5,998 nucleotides of DNA from DATFYI01 sp035315125 (lineage in GTDB: Bacteria > Chloroflexota > Anaerolineae > Anaerolineales > Anaerolineaceae): contig DATFYI010000075.1 in the NCBI GenBank assembly GCA_035315125.1, positions 1 to 5,998 of the forward strand. Reading direction: 5' to 3'. This document shows positions 1-4,714 of the stretch, one piece after another (position 1 is the stretch's first letter; the number at the start of each line of letters is the position of its first letter). The translations under genes and the position numbers were made by a program. The notes below the pieces were generated by a model. It worked only from the letters and a program-made list of their open reading frames with translations. It did not search any database and had not been told where the DNA came from.

Positions 1-260
1 GCCAAGGATGGGGTTAATTCCGGACGCAGGGTGATTAAATCACCACCGCGGTCCTGGAATACAAAGGCTTGCTCTTTGACCAGCTCCTCGCCTGACTTTG
101 CGGCATAAAGGTCGATCCTTTCCAGGAATGGAGCATCGTATTCCTGGTATCCAAAGGATTCGGAAACTTCGCGAATAACCTGGTAGAGCCAGGAACGGAC
201 TGCCATATCCTCAGGATAAAAATCACGGGTACCTTTTACGGATTGGATCGTTGCTTTCAT
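1..260 (-). CDS. hisS: Histidyl-tRNA synthetase, N-terminal part (cut by the left window edge)
   Basis: This enzyme charges tRNA-His with histidine in the cytoplasm (class II aminoacyl-tRNA synthetase). Reading leftwards from ATG at 260-258, 86 codons are visible before the window ends, roughly a fifth of a usual HisRS. The N-terminus carries the family hallmark KGTRDFYPEDM (residues 9-19), then the motif 1 region GYQEYDAPFLE (37-47), and LRPELTPSL (78-86), equivalent to the conserved LRPE-x-T stretch at the active site. The RPE-x-TP form rather than RPEGT places it in the shorter HisRS subgroup found in several non-proteobacterial phyla (from memory of the family). Only a weak Shine-Dalgarno-like GGTGA lies just upstream; the nearby ATG at 273-271 runs into a stop after two codons, so 260 is the start. 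It is divergent from the hydrogenase-linked genes and probably functionally unrelated to them. Confidence 0.95.
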   Translation of the reverse strand, partial: MKATIQSVKGTRDFYPEDMAVRSWLYQVIREVSESFGYQEYDAPFLERIDLYAAKSGEELVKEQAFVFQDRGGDLITLRPELTPSL

Positions 261-320
261 AATCACCGTTTCATGAATTGAATAGAGAGCTGATAAATTT
301 TAACATATAAACTCTGTACA

Positions 321-349
321 AGAATATATGATTAAAATGAATCTGACAA
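321..349 (-). promoter_or_regulatory. Candidate sigma-70-type promoter for hisS
   Basis: On the minus strand, TTGTCA (349-344; 5 of 6 to TTGACA) is followed after exactly 17 bases by TATTCT (326-321; 4 of 6 to TATAAT). Transcription would begin near 314, giving a leader of about 50 bases before the hisS ATG. Position and spacing fit a housekeeping promoter, but the region is AT-rich, so chance matches are easy. Inference only. Confidence 0.35.
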
Positions 350-427
350 CTGGGTATACGAAGCTAGATGAATTGCATAATAGTGACAAAAATCAAACGA
401 AATATGATGCAGTTTACTTATATATCG

Positions 428-445
428 AGGTGAATGGGGTACAAT
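428..445 (+). promoter_or_regulatory. Promoter-like element upstream of the first DRTGG gene
   Basis: TACAAT (440-445; 5 of 6 to the -10 consensus) is preceded by GGGG and by AGGTG at 428-432, and lies 43 bases before the GTG start at 489. No good -35 hexamer sits 16-18 bases upstream (CTTATA at 417-422 is poor). A similar arrangement, AGGTG then a G-run then TACAATT, recurs at 3108-3129 before the nuoE-like gene, which is the main reason for listing it. It could be an activator-dependent promoter or coincidence. Confidence 0.25.
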
Positions 446-488
446 TAAACAGAGTTTATCTATTTCTTTATTCATAGAAGGCCTTCAG

Positions 489-875
489 GTGGTTATGGAC
501 GTTAACGAGCTTATACGGCTGATCGATGGAAAATTGATTAGCCAATCAGCAGATCTTTCCCGTGAAGTAAAAGGTGGTTGTGGGGCCGACTTAATGAGCG
601 ATGTATTAGCTTCCATACAACCGGAAGCTGTTCTTCTAACTGGTCTCTGCAATCCACAGGTCGTCAGAACCGCGCAGATGGCCGATGTGGCAGCAATTGT
701 GCTCGTTCGTGGCAAGACCCCCCCAAAGGAGACCATTGAGTTGGCCACTCAGGAAAAAATTCCCTTGATATCTTCTCACTATGGTATGTTCGAGTTGTGC
801 GGACGCTTATATCAGGCCGGTTTGGCAAGTCTTGAACGCACAGTTCAGGATGATGAAACTTGTAAGTGCGATTAA
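489..875 (+). CDS. DRTGG-domain protein of the hydrogenase-associated type (128 aa)
   Basis: A single small DRTGG-type domain, the regulatory-like domain also found in some phosphotransacetylases and in CBS-containing pyrophosphatases. Family landmarks are GGCGADLMSDVLA (29-41), the very typical LLTGLCNPQVVRTAQMADV (49-67), the VRGK-x-PP stretch (73-79) and a C-terminal MFELCGRLYQAGL (100-112). The literal DRTGG motif is absent, as I recall for this stand-alone subfamily. The tail ends in a C-x-C (C125, C127). No membrane segment or signal peptide is seen. The GTG start at 489 is chosen because GAAGG (477-481) sits 7 bases before it; ATG 495 would leave that site too far away. Twenty-one bases separate it from the CBS-ATPase gene, so the two are likely co-transcribed. 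Biochemical function is unknown; a ligand-binding or partner role for the adjacent ATPase is inference. Confidence 0.85.
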   Translation: MVMDVNELIRLIDGKLISQSADLSREVKGGCGADLMSDVLASIQPEAVLLTGLCNPQVVRTAQMADVAAIVLVRGKTPPKETIELATQEKIPLISSHYGMFELCGRLYQAGLASLERTVQDDETCKCD

Positions 876-896
876 CCCACAAGGTTTGAGGGATCC

Positions 897-1901
897 ATGG
901 AGCAGCCTGAACGACAGACCAGCGTTATTACGGATAAATCTGTTGAGTACATTACAAGATCCGAAGAATTAGCTTACGAACTAAAAATAGATGAAGTAAT
1001 GACCCACAAAGTCAAGTCCATTTCGGCGGATATGATTATGCGGGATGTAGTTGAAATGTTTCGACAGGCGCGAATATCTGGTGCGCCCGTTACCGTCGGC
1101 GGCGAGCTGATTGGGATCATCAGCATGGAAGATTTGATTCGCTGTTTATCCCACAACGATCTGGATGCAGCGGCAACGAAATATATGACGCCCAAGCCGA
1201 TTACGGTAAAGACAACCGACCCGGTAATTGAAGCATTAAAATTATTTGTCAGCAGCCGGGTTGGACGGCTTCCGGTGCTCGATTCAGAAGGCAATCTGGC
1301 TGGTATTCTGACCAAGGGTGATGTAAGCCGCGGACTTCTAAGGGCTTTGCAGCGCACTTATCAAGAGGAAGAACTGCGCCGCTATCGAGCCAGCCACTTA
1401 TTTGAAGATATCGAATCGGATCGATCCAGTCTAATCCTTCGCTACAACATAAAGGCGCGGGATTTTACAAATGGCGGATCAGCCTCAAGCCATATTAAGC
1501 GAGCCCTGCTCCGTCTGGGAGCTAACCCACAGATTGCACGTCGCTGCGGGATTGCCATCTATGAAGCCGAGATGAACCTGATTATTCATACCACCAACGG
1601 TGGAATAATTCGAGTGGAAATCGAGCCACACCAAATTACCATCGATGCTAACGATGATGGGCCGGGGATCAAAGATGTCGAATTGGCTATGAAACCGGGC
1701 TTTTCTACCGCTACAGAAGAAATCCGTGAATTGGGTTTTGGGGCGGGTATGGGTTTACCAAATATCGCGCGCTGTGTGGACAATGTCAAACTGGAATCGA
1801 CGATTGGAAAAGGGACAAAATTAAAGATGAAAATATTCCTCGAAAACGAGGAAGCCGTAGGAGAAAGCCATTCACCCAACCAGGAGACGATAAAAGCATG
1901 A
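897..1901 (+). CDS. CBS-domain pair fused to an RsbW/SpoIIAB-like ATPase (anti-sigma-like kinase)
   Basis: 334 aa. Residues about 28-150 form two CBS domains: VMTHKVKSISADM and GIISMEDLIR in the first, YMTPKPITV and GILTKGDVSRGLL in the second; CBS pairs usually bind adenine nucleotides. A charged linker (about 155-180) leads to a GHKL ATPase at about 195-315. Its N-box is E223-A-x-x-N227-x-x-x-H231, matching RsbW-type kinases, then DDGPGI (253-258) and the glycine-rich GFGAGMGLPNIAR (280-292). There is no histidine-kinase dimerisation/phosphoacceptor domain, so it is not an ordinary sensor kinase. GAGG (888-891) lies 5 bases before the ATG. The stop overlaps the next start (ATGA, 1898-1901), implying translational coupling to the second DRTGG gene. 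The family recurs beside NAD-linked [FeFe]-hydrogenase genes. A serine/threonine kinase or anti-sigma activity tuned by the AMP/ATP ratio is inference; the target is unknown. Confidence 0.88.
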   Translation: MEQPERQTSVITDKSVEYITRSEELAYELKIDEVMTHKVKSISADMIMRDVVEMFRQARISGAPVTVGGELIGIISMEDLIRCLSHNDLDAAATKYMTPKPITVKTTDPVIEALKLFVSSRVGRLPVLDSEGNLAGILTKGDVSRGLLRALQRTYQEEELRRYRASHLFEDIESDRSSLILRYNIKARDFTNGGSASSHIKRALLRLGANPQIARRCGIAIYEAEMNLIIHTTNGGIIRVEIEPHQITIDANDDGPGIKDVELAMKPGFSTATEEIRELGFGAGMGLPNIARCVDNVKLESTIGKGTKLKMKIFLENEEAVGESHSPNQETIKA

Positions 1902-2242
1902 ATCTGGACAAAATCATTCGCGAACTTGACCTGAAACTACTAACCGACCCCCAAGATTATAGCCAGATTGTTCCGAGTGGTGGCTATGCATCTGACCTGT
2001 TGAGCTGTGTAATGGCGGGGGCGCCACATCAAGGCATCTGGATCACACTTCAGTCCCATGCCAACATTGTAGCAGTAGCAGCTTTGCTTGAGCTGAGTGC
2101 GGTGATCATTACTGAGAGTGCTATGCCAGAACCGGCTGTCATTGAAAAAGCAAATCGGGAACACGTGACACTTTTATCAACCTCTGCCACAACCTACACA
2201 ATTGTTGGAAAATTGTGGGCGGCCGGTTTAGCAGCAAAATAA
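1898..2242 (+). CDS. Second DRTGG-domain protein (114 aa)
   Basis: A second stand-alone DRTGG-type domain, clearly paralogous to the protein at 489-875 but of a different subtype. Landmarks are GGYASDLLSCVMAGA (28-42), IWITLQSHANIVAVAALLEL (47-66), the IITES stretch (70-74) and the C-terminal IVGKLWAAGL (102-111). Where the first copy has TGLCNPQVVRTA this one has TLQSHANIVAVA, so the two probably differ in ligand or partner. It begins with ATG inside the ATGA overlap with the CBS-ATPase gene; AGGAG at 1882-1886, 11 bases upstream, can serve as its ribosome binding site. Such tight coupling suggests fixed stoichiometry or a complex with the ATPase (inference). Cytosolic, no known catalytic residues. 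Similar proteins are often labelled only 'DRTGG domain' or, misleadingly, 'serine kinase'. Confidence 0.83.
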   Translation: MNLDKIIRELDLKLLTDPQDYSQIVPSGGYASDLLSCVMAGAPHQGIWITLQSHANIVAVAALLELSAVIITESAMPEPAVIEKANREHVTLLSTSATTYTIVGKLWAAGLAAK

Positions 2243-2296
2243 ATGATTCTGACAACTTTTGTAACCAGATATTCTGTAAAAAAGGCGTAGGATCGT

Positions 2297-3037
2297 TTGA
2301 AAACATATCGGGCTGACCTGCACGTTCATACAGTTCTATCTCCCTGTGCTGAAATAGATATGATCCCGCCTCTCATCGTTGAAACGGCTCTGGAAGAGGG
2401 CATCCAGCTGATTGCAATTACGGATCATAACGCCACTGCCAACATTGCTTCCGTACAAAAAGCGGCTGCCGGGAAAGACCTGGTTGTGTGGGCCGGTATG
2501 GAAATGCAGACCAAAGAAGAGGTGCATGTTTTGTGTTTGTTTGACATGCTTGAACAATGCCTGGTTCTGCAAGATTTTGTTTCCTCAAGGCTTCCTCCGA
2601 TTGAAAATCGACCAGATTATTTTGGTGAACAGTTCGTAGTAGATGAAACCGGCGAATTTGTCCAGCGTGAAACTCAATTACTGCTTACATCGGCCAATAT
2701 TACATTTAAAGAGGCCTGGGAGCAGGTTTCTAAACTGGGTGGGTTGTTCATCCCGGCTCATGTCGATCGTAAGGGGTATGGTTTGATCGCCAATCTCGGT
2801 CTGGTGCCTGATGATATTCCTATTAAGATATTGGAAATCTCACGCCAGCTTGACCATGAAAACGCAGTCGCCTTTTTCCCCCAAATCAAAGGTTACCCCC
2901 TTATCCAAAATGGTGATGTTCACCGGCTGGATGAGTTTCTAGGTGCAAACGAATACCAGCTTGAAAAACCAACAATCGGCGAGCTACTCCTGGCAATTGA
3001 CGGACTGGAAGGGCGGTCATATAATTTCTGCTCGTAA
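2297..3037 (+). CDS. PHP-domain metal-dependent phosphoesterase
   Basis: 246 aa, a complete PHP domain of the YciV-like size class. The metal-site residues of the family are all present: D7-L-H9-V-H11 near the N-terminus, E19 after SPCAE, TDHN (D43, H44), GMEMQ (E69), H77 in EEVHVLCLF, PAHVDR (H155) and GDVH (D207, H209). These usually bind two or three metal ions and hydrolyse phosphoesters; relatives act on nucleotides, but the substrate cannot be read here. The TTG start at 2297 is chosen because it places the DLHVH motif at residue 7, as usual for the family, with AGGA (2289-2292) or AAAGG (2281-2285) upstream. It follows the second DRTGG gene by 54 bases and probably ends the accessory transcription unit. 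PHP proteins of this type recur in the same position in other hydrogenase loci; a role in reversing a nucleotide or phosphoprotein signal is inference. Confidence 0.9.
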   Translation: MKTYRADLHVHTVLSPCAEIDMIPPLIVETALEEGIQLIAITDHNATANIASVQKAAAGKDLVVWAGMEMQTKEEVHVLCLFDMLEQCLVLQDFVSSRLPPIENRPDYFGEQFVVDETGEFVQRETQLLLTSANITFKEAWEQVSKLGGLFIPAHVDRKGYGLIANLGLVPDDIPIKILEISRQLDHENAVAFFPQIKGYPLIQNGDVHRLDEFLGANEYQLEKPTIGELLLAIDGLEGRSYNFCS

Positions 3038-3055
3038 TTGTGCAGAAAAGCACAA
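3038..3055. promoter_or_regulatory. Candidate Rex operator (18-bp palindrome)
   Basis: TTGTGCAGAAAAGCACAA is a perfect 6-bp inverted repeat around a 6-base centre. Its length of 18 bp and its TTGTG...CACAA ends match the known Rex operator pattern (TTGTGA-N6-TCACAA), differing at the inner A/T of each half. Rex senses the NADH/NAD+ ratio and controls fermentation and hydrogenase genes in many anaerobes, and this site lies before an NADH-linked hydrogenase module. It begins directly after the PHP stop codon and abuts a TTGACA at 3057-3062. A weak transcript-end hairpin is the alternative, but no T-run follows. Confidence 0.45.
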
Positions 3056-3093
3056 ATTGACAACCATCTCACTTTTAAGGTGACATTTGGTAT

Positions 3094-3128
3094 TTGACCA
3101 ATTTCATAGGTGGGGGGTAAACTACAAT
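3094..3128 (+). promoter_or_regulatory. Candidate promoter for the hydrogenase electron-transfer genes
   Basis: TTGACC (3094-3099) is followed after 18 bases by TAAACT (3118-3123). A better -10 match, TACAAT (3123-3128), lies 23 bases downstream, too far for a standard pair. Either would start transcription 45-55 bases before the ATG at 3181. TTGACC also lies within a small inverted repeat (TTGGT 3087-3091, ACCAA 3097-3101). A promoter here would separate the accessory and structural genes into two transcription units, consistent with the 143-base gap. Sequence inference only. Confidence 0.35.
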
Positions 3129-3180
3129 TGATTAAAAAGTATTAATTCTACTATTTAACTCTTTTTTATCCGGAGCACAG

Positions 3181-3687
3181 ATGTCTGAAGTTACAGAGCA
3201 AGTTTCCATCAATGATCCTCTTGCAAATCCAGAGCAGAAAAAAATGATCGACCAAATCCTGGCAGATAATGCTGGCGTCCCTGGCGCGACCATGGTTGTG
3301 CTTAACGAATTGCAGAGCCAGATTGGGTTTGTTTCGGAATCAATGCAACAGTACGTTGCCGCGAAGTTACGTGTGCCAGTCAGTGTGATCCACGGGGTGG
3401 TTTCCTTCTATTCGATTTTTGTTACCCAACCGCGTGGCCGTCATACCGTCAAGTTTTGCCTGGGAACGGCCTGCTATGTTGGAGGAACCCCACAATTGCT
3501 CGAAAAAGCCAAGCAAGTGCTGGGCGTCGAGCCGGGCCAAACCACCAAAGATGGCAACGTTACGGTCGAGCTTTGCCGCTGTGTGGGTGCGTGCAGCCAG
3601 GCACCCGTCGTAGTAGTGGATGAACAGTTATATGGACGTATGCGCCCCAATAAGCTCCCTCAAATACTCCGCTCATGCCAGAACTGA
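3181..3687 (+). CDS. NuoE/HndA-like [2Fe-2S] subunit of NAD(P)-linked [FeFe]-hydrogenase
   Basis: 168 aa, the normal length for the 24-kDa thioredoxin-fold subunit (NuoE, HndA, HydC). It carries a [2Fe-2S] cluster that relays electrons to or from the FMN-containing NuoF-like partner encoded downstream. The cluster ligands are seen as C93-x4-C98 (FCLGTACYVGG) and C134-x3-C138 (CVGACSQAPV); C132 is extra. The N-terminal helical part includes LNELQSQIGFVSESM (41-55) and the typical VIHGVVSFYSIF (69-80). It starts at ATG 3181 with GGAG (3172-3175) 5 bases upstream. A following GHKL-ATPase gene and an HndB-like gene, rather than nuoG or membrane subunits of complex I, point to a soluble hydrogenase (or a related NADH-dependent oxidoreductase such as formate dehydrogenase) rather than respiratory complex I. 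The catalytic partner lies outside the window, so I give no symbol. Confidence 0.93.
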   Translation: MSEVTEQVSINDPLANPEQKKMIDQILADNAGVPGATMVVLNELQSQIGFVSESMQQYVAAKLRVPVSVIHGVVSFYSIFVTQPRGRHTVKFCLGTACYVGGTPQLLEKAKQVLGVEPGQTTKDGNVTVELCRCVGACSQAPVVVVDEQLYGRMRPNKLPQILRSCQN

Positions 3688-3703
3688 AAGCAGGTAGGCT
3701 CGC

Positions 3704-4255
3704 TTGAAAGAACTGACATTACATTTGTTGGATATCGCAGAAAACAGTGTAGCCGCAAATAGTAAAAATATCACAATTTATGTGGAGGAAGATACAGCAA
3801 AAGATCGTTTGCGAATGAGTGTCCAGGATGATGGAGTTGGTATGAACGCTGATACTATAGCAAAAGTAGTCGATCCATTCTACACAACCCGGACTACCCG
3901 CAAAGTTGGGTTGGGCATTCCCCTCCTGAAAGAAGCTGCAGAAGCATGTAATGGTTTTTTAACAATTCAATCTGAGCCGGGTCGAGGCACACGCATCGAT
4001 GTGGAATTTCAGCACAGTCATATCGATCGGATGCCTTTGGGAGATCTGGCGGGCACGTTTTTGAGCCTGTTGATTGCTTACCCGCAAATTCATTGGACTT
4101 TTATTTACCGGGCCAACGGACAGGACTTTGAATACGACGATGCTCCGATCAAAAAAGAATTGGATGGGATGTCACTCACAGAACCCGACATACTTTCCTT
4201 CTTACGCCAGATGATCGAAACCGGTATAAAGGAAATTCAACCGGCAATTAATTAA
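3704..4255 (+). CDS. Stand-alone GHKL (HATPase_c) ATP-binding protein of hydrogenase operons
   Basis: 183 aa. The first 105 residues form a histidine-kinase-like ATPase fold: N-box LLDIAENSVAA (8-18, N14), DDGVGM (42-47), the lid-like DPFYTTRTTRKVGLGIPLL (57-75) and a C-terminal GRGT (93-96). Then comes HIDRMPLGD (106-114), a signature of this hydrogenase-linked subfamily as I recall it, and a unique C-terminal domain of about 70 residues. There is no phosphoacceptor histidine domain and no membrane segment, so it is not a complete sensor kinase. The TTG start at 3704 is supported by AGGTAGG (3692-3698) and by the typical MKEL-x-LH-x-LDI N-terminus. It lies 16 bases after the NuoE-like gene and 31 before the HndB-like gene, so it is embedded among the structural subunits. 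An ATP-dependent regulatory or assembly role is inference; the function is not established. Confidence 0.88.
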   Translation: MKELTLHLLDIAENSVAANSKNITIYVEEDTAKDRLRMSVQDDGVGMNADTIAKVVDPFYTTRTTRKVGLGIPLLKEAAEACNGFLTIQSEPGRGTRIDVEFQHSHIDRMPLGDLAGTFLSLLIAYPQIHWTFIYRANGQDFEYDDAPIKKELDGMSLTEPDILSFLRQMIETGIKEIQPAIN

Positions 4256-4286
4256 AATAACTCAACGATTTGAGGAGATCAATAAA

Positions 4287-4655
4287 ATGACAACCGTTAA
4301 AAGTCTGGAAGATCTAAAACGTGTTCGTGAAGAAGCTCTTGAAAAACGCAAAGCAAAGGTCGAGTCCGGCCAGGTGCAGGTGATTGTCGCTATGGGAACC
4401 TGCGGTATCGCCGCCGGCGCTCGTGAGACTATGAAAGCAATCCTGGATGAGATTGAAAAAGATAATCTAAGTGGAATTGTCGTAACCCAAACAGGTTGCA
4501 TGGGTATGTGCGAATGGGAACCGATTGCCCAGGTGATTGTTGGAGATCAACCCAAAGTCACTTACGGCAAAGTAACCCCAGATGTCGCCCGTAAGATCAT
4601 GAAGGATCACGTGATTGGCGGCAAAATCGTTGAGGATCACGTAATTCCCGCGTAA
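4287..4655 (+). CDS. HndB-like thioredoxin-fold (2Fe-2S) ferredoxin subunit
   Basis: 122 aa, matching HndB of NADP-reducing hydrogenases and the N-terminal part of some HydB/NuoF fusions. An N-terminal helix (LEDLKRVREEALEKRKAK, 7-24) precedes the thioredoxin-like domain with GTCGIAAGARETM (37-49) and TQTGCMGMCEWEP (67-79). Three cysteines are visible (C39, C71, C75); aligned to the NuoE pattern, the first ligand position is alanine (A35), which I recall as usual for HndB. The C-terminus has two similar segments, KIMKDHVI (103-110) and KIVEDHVI (113-120), also typical of the family. A strong GAGGAG (4272-4277) sits 9 bases before the ATG, the best ribosome binding site in the window, suggesting high expression. 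It probably helps carry electrons in the multi-subunit complex; whether it holds a cluster with three cysteines cannot be decided from sequence. Confidence 0.9.
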   Translation: MTTVKSLEDLKRVREEALEKRKAKVESGQVQVIVAMGTCGIAAGARETMKAILDEIEKDNLSGIVVTQTGCMGMCEWEPIAQVIVGDQPKVTYGKVTPDVARKIMKDHVIGGKIVEDHVIPA

Positions 4656-4683
4656 TTCTTCTGTTTTTTCAACATCGAAGAAT
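4655..4683 (+). other. Weak hairpin in the HndB-like / NuoF-like gap
   Basis: ATTCTTC (4655-4661) and GAAGAAT (4677-4683) form a perfect but AT-rich 7-bp stem around a 15-base loop containing six T residues. It is too weak and its T-run is misplaced for a rho-independent terminator. The 8-base AACATCGA is also repeated directly at 4671-4678 and 4686-4693. It could affect mRNA processing or stability between the two genes, or mean nothing. Confidence 0.2.
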
Positions 4684-4714
4684 AAAACATCGAGGCTTTA
4701 CAGGATTATTGCCA

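Larger units (their letters stand above)
261..488. other. Divergent intergenic region between hisS and the accessory cassette
   Basis: This 228-base AT-rich stretch holds no recognisable gene. It contains the candidate hisS promoter (321-349, minus), a promoter-like AGGTG...GGGG-TACAAT element (428-445, plus), and a perfect 11-bp inverted repeat (ATAAACTCTGT at 307-317, ACAGAGTTTAT at 449-459). It also has one open frame of 46 codons on the plus strand (ATG 337 to TAG 475-477) with no convincing ribosome binding site and no family I recognise. No tRNA, riboswitch or rho-independent terminator was seen. Confidence 0.6.

Noticed and set aside
307..459. Insertion sequence or MITE
   Set aside because: The 11-bp inverted repeat is the only sign: no transposase, no target-site duplication, and no second copy in the window. 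Kept only as a finding.
489..875. HPr serine kinase, a label sometimes given to such proteins
   Set aside because: No P-loop (Walker A) or HPr kinase signature is present; only the small DRTGG-type domain is seen.
974..1357. Long open frame on the minus strand inside the CBS-ATPase gene
   Set aside because: It is fully antisense to strong CBS domain sequence, resembles no family, and has a low-complexity Ser/Ile/Arg-rich composition typical of antisense frames.
897..1901. Sensor histidine kinase
   Set aside because: The ATPase domain is not preceded by a dimerisation/phosphoacceptor helix pair; the N-box matches the RsbW/SpoIIAB type instead.
3038..3060. Palindrome after the PHP stop as a rho-independent terminator
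   Set aside because: The stem is short and not GC-rich, and the bases after it (AATTGACAAC) contain no T-run.
4575..4655. Tandem DNA repeat at the end of the HndB-like gene (GATCACGTgATT / GATCACGTaATT)
   Set aside because: It encodes two similar K-I-x-x-DHVI segments that are a normal part of the HndB family C-terminus as I recall it, not a separate repeat element.
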